Source: Phytohabitans flavus (GTDB taxonomy: Bacteria; Actinomycetota; Actinomycetes; Mycobacteriales; Micromonosporaceae). Taken from it: a stretch of 64,000 nucleotides of DNA. This document shows, piece after piece, positions 28,085 through 35,428 of the stretch (positions within the stretch are counted from its first letter, which is position 1; every line of letters begins with the position of its first letter). The stretch is taken from positions 2,526,001 through 2,590,000 of the forward strand of contig NZ_AP022870.1 of NCBI RefSeq assembly GCF_011764545.1, given 5' to 3'. A model generated the notes under the pieces. The model was not told the origin of the DNA. It searched no databases and was given only the letters and a program-made list of their open reading frames with translations. The position numbers and the translations under genes are program-made.

Positions 28085-28111
28085 GGACCTTTGGGGCCGC
28101 GGTCATCAGGC

Positions 28112-28465
28112 CTGTCCACAATGGTGGCCGCGGCTCTTTACGAAAGAGACTTGAGCTACCGCGACGTCCGCGGTGGTCCAGACCGCCGCTCCCGCGGCCT
28201 CACCCTCCGCGCTTCACAACCCAACCTGCCCGGCTCCCAGCCGGCATCACGAAAGATCGTGGTATTTTAGCTGTCCTACAGCGACAGCCAAATACCACGA
28301 TCTGTTGGATCGCCTCCGGCGCCGCCGCGACGGCTGGCCGTGGCGGAGGGTTTGGTTGTGGGACGCGGAGGGTGAGGCCGCGGGAGCAGCGGTCCGGACC
28401 ACAACGGACGTCGCGGTAGCTCGAGTCTTTGTCCTGATTGGATCCGCGGACACCATTGTGGACAG
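28112..28465. mobile_element. MITE-like element with long terminal inverted repeats
   Basis: The left arm starts CTGTCCACAATGGTG and contains AGACTTGAGCTACCGCGACG and CGCGGCCTCACCCTCCGCG; the right arm (to 28465) is its inverted, slightly diverged copy over about 110 bp, with one poorly matching patch of about 10 bp. The centre holds a palindrome at 28254-28303. There is no transposase or other credible reading frame. Solo copies of the arm core occur at 12502 and 59425. Mobility is inferred from structure only; no target-site duplication was established. Confidence 0.6.
28254..28303. repeat. palindrome with AGATCGTGGTATTT ends
   Basis: Arms AGATCGTGGTATTTTAGCTG(TC) and the complement of GACAGCCAAATACCACGATC(T), about 21 bp with two differences, and a 7-base loop. 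It lies inside the MITE-like element and is related by its GATCGTGGTA ends to the palindrome at 9927-9974. Confidence 0.65.
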
Positions 28466-28480
28466 CCGCGAGGCCGACCG

Positions 28481-29008
28481 TTATTCGAGGAGGCTGGGTG
28501 GGACGGGGGCGCCGAGGTGTTGGAGGAGCGCGGCGACCTTGCGGTCCAGCTCGACGCCGACCTCGGCGATGCGGCCGTCGCTGAACGAGGCGAAGGCCGC
28601 GCCCGGGCGTTCGATGGTGAATTTGGTGGGTCCGCCGTCGCGCTGTGAGATCACCGGGCGCAGCGGTGCGTACATCATCGCGGCCGGGTCGTACCGGTAC
28701 ATCCGCTCGGCGATGATGTGGTTGCCCATCAGGTACGCCGCGCACTCACCGGGGTCGCCGGCCAGGCTCATGAGTGGCCCGGGGTTGCTGGTCCAGTACC
28801 TGAGGAAGCCCTGCGGCGCCGAGCCGTCCACGAAGGTGGTCATCTCCGACCAGTCCGCCTTGCGGCCCACGAGCGCGTCCAGCGTCGCGTCGTCGATGGC
28901 GGGGACCGCCGTCTCGAACCGTCGCCTGAACTCGTCGAACGGCACGTCGACGGAGACCTCGAGCCGATGGGTCTGGTACGTGGTGTCGGAGATTGGACCG
29001 GTTGCCAT
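28481..29008 (-). CDS. DUF302-like protein
   Basis: 175 residues from the ATG at 29008 (MATGPISDTTYQTHRLEVSV); the longer upstream frame to 29491 overlaps the divergent methyltransferase gene and is rejected. Pattern RRFETAVPAIDDATLDALVG, then YLMGNHIIAERMYRYDPAAM, MYAPLRPVI and FTIERPGAAF resembles DUF302 proteins, a small alpha/beta fold of unknown function. No signal peptide or membrane helix. It borders the MITE-like element at its 3' end. Confidence 0.65.
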   Translation of the reverse strand: MATGPISDTTYQTHRLEVSVDVPFDEFRRRFETAVPAIDDATLDALVGRKADWSEMTTFVDGSAPQGFLRYWTSNPGPLMSLAGDPGECAAYLMGNHIIAERMYRYDPAAMMYAPLRPVISQRDGGPTKFTIERPGAAFASFSDGRIAEVGVELDRKVAALLQHLGAPVPPSLLE

Positions 29009-29194
29009 CAGTGGCTGCTCCCGACGCGGTGAGGTGAGTGGCGCAAGACTATCGCCGCCCCGGCTGCCGCCGGGGCGCAACGCGAATCGCCGGGAGCGCT
29101 GCCAACGTGGCCGGTCCGGACCCGGTCGTAGCGGCCGACCTCCGGTCATCTCCCAGGCAGTACCTCTAGGATCCCTGCGGACTGGGAGGAGCAA

Positions 29195-30436
29195 GTGGTG
29201 GCTGAGACCTGGGTAACGGACGACGAGCTGCGCGAGGCGCATCAGCGGTACGCGGCCGGCATTCCCGGCTACGTCGCGCCGGCCGCGCACGGCGTGGCCC
29301 GCAAGGACGGCGACGACCTCACGTTCGGCCACATCAACCCACCCGGCGCCGCCCGCCCGCTGCCCTCGGTGGTCATGGCATCGGTCTGCGGGTACGTGTC
29401 GACGACCGGCGTCTTCCGCCTGGACCGTGAGCGGTTCGCCGAGGCTGTCGCGCGTCTCACACCGGCCGAGTCGGCGACCCACATCCCGCACCCCAACCTG
29501 TGGACCTGGCGCGAGCTGCTGGCCGGCGGCGACGCGGACAGCGAGTTCCTCGCCTTCTACCTGGCGGACGAGGACGACCCGGTCGTCGACGGCGACGACG
29601 CCCGCTTCCGCGAGCGCTTCCCGGCGCCGGCGGACCAGCCGTCCTGGGCGAAGGGCGTCGACCTCTCACGGCCCAGCCCGGCCCGGGTGTACGACTATCT
29701 GCTGGGCGGCGGGCACAACTTCGCGTCGGACCGGGCCTTGGCTGAGCAGTTGCTGGCGGTCGAGCCGGAGGCGCGGCGGTGGGCGGCGGCGAATCGCAGC
29801 TTCCTGGGCCGCGCTGTCGAGTACCTGCTGGACGCGGGCGTGCGGCAGTTCATCGACCTGGGCGCGGGCATCCCCACGGTGGGCAACGTGCACGACATCG
29901 CGCTCGGGGCGACCTCGGACGCGCGGGTGGTGTACGTGGACGTCGACCAGGTGGCGGTCACGCACAGCCGGCACCTCGTGGCCGACGTCGCGGACCGCGT
30001 GGGCGTGGTGCAGGCCGACATGCGGTCGCCGCACGCCGTTCTCGCCGATCCGGAGACCCAGCGCCTGATCGACTTCGACCGCCCGGTCGGCATCCTGATG
30101 GTCGCGGTCCTGCACTTCGTCTCGGACGCGGACGACCCGTGGGCGGCGCTGGCGGCGTACCGCGACGCGGTGCCGTCCGGCAGCGGCCTCGTCATCTCGC
30201 ACATTAGCCATCCGGCGGAGATGACCGACGAGGTGAAGCAGAGCGTGCGCACCTACAGCTCCAGCGCCGCGCCGCTGACGCTCCGCTCGCAGCCCGAGGT
30301 GGAGGCATTGTTCGCCGGCTGGCAGCTCGCCGACCCCGGCGTGGCCCGGGTGTTGCGGTGGCGCGCCCCGGCGGCCGCGGACGCCGACAGCACGCCGGAC
30401 ATCCCCGGCCTGGTCGGCGTCGCCCTCAAGCCGTAG
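29195..30436 (+). CDS. fusion of a conserved N-terminal domain with an S-adenosylmethionine methyltransferase (PF04672 type)
   Basis: 413 residues, GTG start at 29195 after GGGAGGA. The first ~145 residues (RYAAGIPGYVAPAAHGVARK; FRLDRERFAEAVARLTPAES; HPNLWTWRELLAGG) look like a small actinobacterial protein that I recall as free-standing. From about 152 (PSWAKGVDLSRPSPARVYDY, then LLGGGHNFASDR) begins a complete PF04672 methyltransferase with the SAM-binding FIDLGAGIPTVGNVHDIA and YVDVDQVAVTHSRHLV. It ends normally (VLRWR..PGLVGVALKP). The join is clean and in frame with no sign of an indel. The methyl acceptor is unknown. Confidence 0.8.
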   Translation: MVAETWVTDDELREAHQRYAAGIPGYVAPAAHGVARKDGDDLTFGHINPPGAARPLPSVVMASVCGYVSTTGVFRLDRERFAEAVARLTPAESATHIPHPNLWTWRELLAGGDADSEFLAFYLADEDDPVVDGDDARFRERFPAPADQPSWAKGVDLSRPSPARVYDYLLGGGHNFASDRALAEQLLAVEPEARRWAAANRSFLGRAVEYLLDAGVRQFIDLGAGIPTVGNVHDIALGATSDARVVYVDVDQVAVTHSRHLVADVADRVGVVQADMRSPHAVLADPETQRLIDFDRPVGILMVAVLHFVSDADDPWAALAAYRDAVPSGSGLVISHISHPAEMTDEVKQSVRTYSSSAAPLTLRSQPEVEALFAGWQLADPGVARVLRWRAPAAADADSTPDIPGLVGVALKP

Positions 30437-30524
30437 CCGCGCGCGTTGCTGTATCGCGCAACGAAGTTCGTCGACGAGGTTGCGCGCGACGGACAGGCAT
30501 GGGCGGCTGTGCTTGGATCGGTGC

Positions 30525-31049
30525 GTGTCGTACGTAGCGTTACCGAAGCGCGCCCTCGTGGCGCTGATCGCCGTCGCGGTCGGGGTGCTGTCGTCCGGTC
30601 CGGCGATGGCCGCGGACCCGGTGTGGCACCGGGCGCGGTGCTTCTCCGGGGCCATCGACGCGGTCGAGGTGTCCGAGCGGGGGCAGGCGTTCCTGACGCT
30701 GCGGGGCCATCTCGACTGCTCAGTCCATAACAGGCAGGCCCGGTTCGGGTACGCCCGGTACGACGGCGACAGCGAGTCGGGGCAGCTGCGCGCGGCCGAC
30801 CTGAGGCGGTACCGGCATGCGGCATGGGTGCCGTTCGAGGAGGGGCGGTACGTCGAGGACGGCCCGGTGTACTTCGCGATCTGCGTGGTCACCGACTACG
30901 ACGTGGCGGTCGACTGCGTCGGGGTGCTCCGCGAGAGCGCGGCGGCGCCGCTCGAGGTGACGCCGTTGCCGAGGAAGGACGTCGCGTACAGCCGCGACAT
31001 CCGGTACGGCCACGGCGGTGGCCGCCCGGCGTGCGGCGGCTGCTGGTAG
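30525..31049 (+). CDS. secreted hypothetical protein
   Basis: 174 residues from a GTG at 30525; the 15-residue upstream extension to 30480 would spoil the signal peptide. Signal peptide LPKRALVALIAVAVGVLSSG to AMAADPVW. The mature part has pairs of Cys (RARCFSGAIDAVEVSERGQA; HLDCSVHN; FAICVVTDYDVAVDCVGVL) and a Gly/Cys-rich tail (RPACGGCW). It looks like a small disulfide-bonded exported protein. Function not recognised. It converges on the STAS gene, 4 bp apart. Confidence 0.65.
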   Translation: MSYVALPKRALVALIAVAVGVLSSGPAMAADPVWHRARCFSGAIDAVEVSERGQAFLTLRGHLDCSVHNRQARFGYARYDGDSESGQLRAADLRRYRHAAWVPFEEGRYVEDGPVYFAICVVTDYDVAVDCVGVLRESAAAPLEVTPLPRKDVAYSRDIRYGHGGGRPACGGCW

Positions 31050-31053
31050 CGGC

Positions 31054-31371
31054 TCAGCCTGGCGGAGCGGGGGGATCGCCGGTCGGTACACCGTGGACGG
31101 TGGCCAGCTCGGTGAGTCCGGAGATGGTCAGGACCGGGCCCAGCTGGGCGTTGGCGATCAGCGTGAGGCCGTCGGCGTGGGCGAACAGGACGGCGAGGCC
31201 GGCGCTGTCCAGGTAGTCGACGGCGGTCAGGTCGACGACCACGCGGTTCGGTACGCCTTCCAGGGCTATGGCGAGCGCGCCGGCGTTGCTCATGTCGATC
31301 TCGCCGGCGACGGTCAGGACGGTGGCGCCGTCCGGGCCCTGGCTGGCGCTGATGGCAAGCGGTGCGCTCAT
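31054..31371 (-). CDS. STAS-domain anti-anti-sigma factor
   Basis: 105 residues from the ATG at 31371, overlapping the upstream stop by ATGA. STAS fold: VLTVAGEIDMSNAGALAIAL, then VVVDLTAVDYLDSAGLAVLF, where the Ser in DSAGL is the expected phosphorylation site. In partner-switching systems the unphosphorylated STAS protein captures the anti-sigma kinase and frees the sigma factor. The upstream giant protein carries both the matching kinase-type (RsbW-like) and phosphatase (RsbU/SpoIIE-like) domains, so the two form one signalling unit. Confidence 0.85.
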   Translation of the reverse strand: MSAPLAISASQGPDGATVLTVAGEIDMSNAGALAIALEGVPNRVVVDLTAVDYLDSAGLAVLFAHADGLTLIANAQLGPVLTISGLTELATVHGVPTGDPPAPPG

Positions 31372-34300
31372 CCTGTGATCCTCGTGTCCATGTCGACGAC
31401 GGTGCCGCCGGTGCCGGCGTCGATGGCGACCCGCCGCATCATCGCGCGCATCAGCTTCAGGCCGCGACCCCGGTAGGCGTCCGGCACCGGTGCCTTCCAC
31501 CGGCCGCTGTCGGTGACGGTCAGGTGCAGCCGGTCGACATAGGCCTCGGCCCGTAGCCGGATCGGGCCGCCGGGTGCGTCGCGGTGGCCGTGCTCGATCG
31601 CGTTGGCGCACGCCTCGCCCACGGCGACGAGGACGTTCTGCGCGGTCGGCGCCGGCACGCCGCACAGGTCCAGCCACCGGCGCAGCGCCCCGCGGACGGG
31701 TGCCAGCTGGTCGGCGTCGGCCGGGAACGTCACGTCCAGGGGACCGGGGTGTCGGTACAGCAGCACGGCCACGTCGTCGTGGTACCCACCACCCGACGCG
31801 AGCTGCGCCATGAGGCCGGTGGCCAGCTCGTCGAGGCCGCGGTCGGCGCCGTCGAGGACCGAGCGCCCCGCCAGGTCGATGCCGTCGGTCAGCGGGCGCC
31901 GCCGCCGCTCGACCAGACCATCGGTGTACAGCAGCATGGTGGCCCGGGCCGGGACGACGTGCTCGGCCTGGCGGCGCACCCGGCCGGGCCGGACCGCCAG
32001 CGGCAGCGAGCGGCCGCCGTCCAGCAGATGCCGGGTGCCGTCGGCGTGGGCGAGGATGCCCGGCGGGTGTCCGGCGCTGGCGTAGGTCAGGTGCCCGGTC
32101 GCCGGGTCGAGGACCCCGCAGAAGACGGTGGTACAGGCGGCGCCCGGTACCCCCGCCGCGAAGTGGTCCATCGTCATGAGCGTGCGGGCCGGGCTGGGAT
32201 CCTGGAGCAGCAGCGCCCGGCAGGCGCTGCGCAGCTGGCCCATGACCGCCGCCGCGGCGAGGCCGCGGCCGACGCAGTCGCCGACGACGATGCCGATCCG
32301 GCCGTCGGTGAGGGTGACGATGTCGTACCAGTCGCCGCCGACTTCGAGGGGGCGGGCGGCCGGCTCGTAGCGGGCGGCGAAACCGGGCGGGAGCAGGGAC
32401 GGCCCGAGGATGGAACGTTGCAGCGCGATCGCGGTCTCGCGTTGCTGGCCGATCTGCTGGGCCCGCGCCAGGCCCTGGGCGAGGTGTCCGGCCAGCAGGG
32501 ACAGCAGCAGCCGGTCGTCAGCGGTGAACGGGCGGCCCGGCCCGAGGTCGAGCCAGAGCGCCAGCGTCCCGTCCGGATGCTCCAGGGTGATGCCGGCCGC
32601 ACTGCCCTCGACGGGTACGGCGGTCAGCGTCGGACCGTCCCGCAGCGCGGCCAGCGCGGTCCGCCGTTCGGTGGCAAGCTCGCCCCAGCCGGCGACCTCC
32701 GGTCCGCTCACCGTCACGGCCGGCTCCCCGCCGGCGGTGAAGACCGCCGCTGTCACCCGCTCGGCGTGCCACAGGCCGCGCAGCTCGTCCAGCGCGCCGG
32801 CCAGCGCCTCGTCGAGCGTGGCCGCCCCGGAGAGCCGTACGCTCAGCGCGGCCAGCGCCGTCTCCCGCTGGGTCGCGTGGTGGTTGCGCAGCCGCGCGAG
32901 CTGCACGTTCGCCCGGACCCGGGCCAGCAGCTCGGCGGCGGCGAAGGGCTTGACGAGGTAGTCGTCGGCGCCGGCCTGGAGGCCCTCGATGGAGGCCTCC
33001 TGCCCGGCCCGCGCGGAGAGCAGCAGGACCGGCACGGCCGCCGTGCGCGGGTCCGCGCGCAGCGCGCCGAGCAGCGACAGGCCGTCCCGGTTGGGCATCA
33101 TCACGTCGCTGACCACCAGGTCCGGGGCGGACGCGCGGACCGCGTCGAGGGCCTGCTGGCCGTCGGCGACAGCGGCGACCTGGTAGCCGGCGCCGGAAAG
33201 CAGCCGGGTCAGGTACTCCCGCATGTCGGCGTTGTCGTCGGCGACCACGAGCGTCCCGGCGGCCGGCTCGACCACGCCGGGGTCGGGACCGGCGCGGCCG
33301 GGCAGCCAGCGCAGGGCCTCCTGCACGTACGGGCCGGCGGTGGCGGAGACCGCGGTGGCGCTGCTGGCGGGTACGACCGAGTCGGCCGGCAGGTGTGCGT
33401 AGCCGAACGGCAGGCGGATCACGAACCGGGTGCCGCGCCCCTCGACGCTGTCCGCGGTGATGGTGCCGCCGTGCAGGGCCACCAGCTCGCGGACCAGCGC
33501 CAGGCCGATGCCGCTGCCCTCGTTGGAGCGGGAGCGGCGGTTTTCGACCCGGTGGAACCGCTCGAACAGCCGCGGCAGCTGGTCGGCCGCGATGCCGATG
33601 CCGGTGTCGGCCACGGTCACCACCGCCTCGTCACCGACCGCCTGGACCGCGACACTGACCGAGCCCTCGAAGGTGAACTTGAGCGCGTTGCTGAGCAGGT
33701 TGAGGACGACCTTCTCCCACATGCCGAGGTCCGCGTACACCGGCTCGGCGAGGGGTGGGCAGTCGACCGTGAGGGCGAGCCCGGCCCGTTCCACCGCGGA
33801 ACGGAACACGCTGGCCAGCTCGGCGGTGACCCCGGACAGGTCGACGGGCTCGTACCGCGCCCGCACCCGTCCGGCCTCGATACGCGAGAAGTCGAGCAGC
33901 GTGTTGACGAGCTTGCCCAGGCGCAGCCCGCTGCGGTGGATCGCGTCGAGCTCGTCACGCACCCCCTGGTCGGCGCCGGCCAGGCGGCCGCGCAGCTCCT
34001 CCACCGGTCCCATGATCAACGTGAGGGGGGTACGGAACTCGTGGCTGACGTTGGAGAAGAAGGCGGTCTTGGCGCGGTCGAGTTCGGCGAGCTCCTCGGC
34101 CCGCCGCTGCTGCGCCTGGTAGCTGCGGGCGCTCGATATCTCGGCGGCGACGTGCCCGGCGACAAGCTCGACGAACGAGCGGTAGCCCTCGTCCAGCGGC
34201 CGGTAGCGGTTGAGCGCCGCCACCAGGAAGCCGTTCGGCGCGCTGCCCTGCTGAAGCAACGGTACGACGAGGGCCTGCTCCGGCGGCTCGGCCCAGTCGC

Positions 34301-35096
34301 CGGCCGGCAGCCCGGTGAACGGCGCGCGATCCAGGTCGACCAGGACTGCCTCGCCCTTGCCCAGCGCGGTGCTCGGCCACACCCGGTCGGGGTCGTGCGG
34401 CGGCAGGACCGCTGGCGCGGCCGGGTGCTCCCGCGCGATACCCGTCGTGGCCGCCAGCCGGGCCGTGCCGTCCTCGAACAGGTACGTGAGCGTGAACGGC
34501 AGGTCGCGCCGGTTGCGTTCGAGCTGCCGGCCGGCGGAGGCCAGTATCTCCTGCTCGCCGCGGACGACGCCCGGGTCCGCGCCCAGGTCCCGCAGCGTTT
34601 CCAGGCGCCGCTCGCCGATGACCCGCTTCGTGTCCTCGCTGACTACGCAGAGCATGCCCACCGGTACGCCGTCGTCGTCGCGGAGCGGGCTGTAGGAGAA
34701 CGTGTGGTAGGTCTCCTCCGGGTAGCCGGACCGCTCCAGGAACAGCAGCAGCGCCTCGTCCCAGGTGGCGCTGCCCGTGGTCAGGACCGACTCGATCCGC
34801 GGGCCGGCGTCGGTCCAGACCTCCGCCCACACTTCGCTCGCCGGCCGGCCCAGCGCCCAGGGGTACTTGCGGCCCAGCGTGTCCCGCCGGTACGCGGCGT
34901 TGCAGAAGAACGTCAGCTCCGGGCCCCACGCCATCCACATCGCGAAGCGCGACGACAGCAGGATGCTGACCGCGGTGTGGAGGCTCTGCGGCCAGGTGCC
35001 GGGTGGGCCCAGCGGGGTCGACGCCCAGTCGACAGCCGCGAGGTCCCGGCCGACCTCCTCGTCGGCGCCGAACACGCCGAGGCCAGCCACCGGCAT
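31368..35096 (-). CDS. hybrid histidine kinase / PP2C phosphatase / anti-sigma kinase fusion
   Basis: About 1242 residues. Order: PAS-like sensor (about 30-170), GAF (about 185-330), HisKA with SHEFRTPL near 354, kinase ATPase (VTVADTGIGIAAD; EGSGIGLALV), receiver (LVVSDVMMPNRDG near 664; LVKPF), second GAF, SpoIIE/PP2C phosphatase (LEVGGDWYDIVTL near 920; YTDGLVE), and a C-terminal RsbW-like HATPase (VGEACANAIEHGHRD near 1157). The first five are soluble, so the sensor is cytoplasmic. SD GGGGAGG abuts the ATG at 35096, while a GTG two codons later (35090) has ideal spacing and may be the true start; an extension to 35180 looks like leader. It is followed by a coupled STAS gene. Confidence 0.88.
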   Translation of the reverse strand: MPVAGLGVFGADEEVGRDLAAVDWASTPLGPPGTWPQSLHTAVSILLSSRFAMWMAWGPELTFFCNAAYRRDTLGRKYPWALGRPASEVWAEVWTDAGPRIESVLTTGSATWDEALLLFLERSGYPEETYHTFSYSPLRDDDGVPVGMLCVVSEDTKRVIGERRLETLRDLGADPGVVRGEQEILASAGRQLERNRRDLPFTLTYLFEDGTARLAATTGIAREHPAAPAVLPPHDPDRVWPSTALGKGEAVLVDLDRAPFTGLPAGDWAEPPEQALVVPLLQQGSAPNGFLVAALNRYRPLDEGYRSFVELVAGHVAAEISSARSYQAQQRRAEELAELDRAKTAFFSNVSHEFRTPLTLIMGPVEELRGRLAGADQGVRDELDAIHRSGLRLGKLVNTLLDFSRIEAGRVRARYEPVDLSGVTAELASVFRSAVERAGLALTVDCPPLAEPVYADLGMWEKVVLNLLSNALKFTFEGSVSVAVQAVGDEAVVTVADTGIGIAADQLPRLFERFHRVENRRSRSNEGSGIGLALVRELVALHGGTITADSVEGRGTRFVIRLPFGYAHLPADSVVPASSATAVSATAGPYVQEALRWLPGRAGPDPGVVEPAAGTLVVADDNADMREYLTRLLSGAGYQVAAVADGQQALDAVRASAPDLVVSDVMMPNRDGLSLLGALRADPRTAAVPVLLLSARAGQEASIEGLQAGADDYLVKPFAAAELLARVRANVQLARLRNHHATQRETALAALSVRLSGAATLDEALAGALDELRGLWHAERVTAAVFTAGGEPAVTVSGPEVAGWGELATERRTALAALRDGPTLTAVPVEGSAAGITLEHPDGTLALWLDLGPGRPFTADDRLLLSLLAGHLAQGLARAQQIGQQRETAIALQRSILGPSLLPPGFAARYEPAARPLEVGGDWYDIVTLTDGRIGIVVGDCVGRGLAAAAVMGQLRSACRALLLQDPSPARTLMTMDHFAAGVPGAACTTVFCGVLDPATGHLTYASAGHPPGILAHADGTRHLLDGGRSLPLAVRPGRVRRQAEHVVPARATMLLYTDGLVERRRRPLTDGIDLAGRSVLDGADRGLDELATGLMAQLASGGGYHDDVAVLLYRHPGPLDVTFPADADQLAPVRGALRRWLDLCGVPAPTAQNVLVAVGEACANAIEHGHRDAPGGPIRLRAEAYVDRLHLTVTDSGRWKAPVPDAYRGRGLKLMRAMMRRVAIDAGTGGTVVDMDTRITG

Positions 35097-35248
35097 CCTC
35101 CCCACACGGGCCCTGGTCCCAAGGCCCCCCGGCTTATTCTGCACCCTCGCCGCCGAGCCGGCCGGCTGAGAGCGGCGCATCTGATCAAGCGTCCACAGTG
35201 GTCAGGCGTTTGGGACGGGCTTCACGGGGGCACGGCGGCGCTGCGAGA

Positions 35249-35428
35249 ATGCCGGTCATGGATGACACGGAGCGGGGCTCGGTGGACGAGCGCGCCGAGG
35301 CCACCATCGGCCGGCGGGCCTTTTTCGGCCGGGCGTTCATGGCGACCGGGGCCGCGGTGGGGCTGCTGACGCTCACCGCCTGCCCGGGCGGCGAGAGTGA
35401 CGACGATGACGACGATGATGACGACTAG
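35249..35428 (+). CDS. small Tat-type lipoprotein with poly-aspartate tail
   Basis: 59 residues from the ATG at 35249 (an ATG at 35258 is equally possible). A twin-arginine-like signal (GRRAFFGRAFMATGAAVGLL) runs into a lipobox (LTAC), so the mature lipoprotein would begin at Cys and consist of CPGGES followed by nine Asp. The tail is encoded by alternating GAC/GAT codons, which argues against simple codon slippage. It is divergent from the hybrid kinase gene and overlaps the convergent mannosidase stop by 4 bp. No known function; a surface acidic or metal-binding patch is conceivable. Confidence 0.6.
   Translation: MPVMDDTERGSVDERAEATIGRRAFFGRAFMATGAAVGLLTLTACPGGESDDDDDDDDD

Noticed and set aside
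28147-28419. Short reading frames inside the MITE-like element
   Set aside because: They read through inverted-repeat arms and have no domain or SD; the DNA structure explains them.
31584-35369. 1261-codon plus-strand frame opposite the hybrid kinase
   Set aside because: No recognisable motif; the opposite strand shows continuous kinase, receiver and phosphatase motifs.
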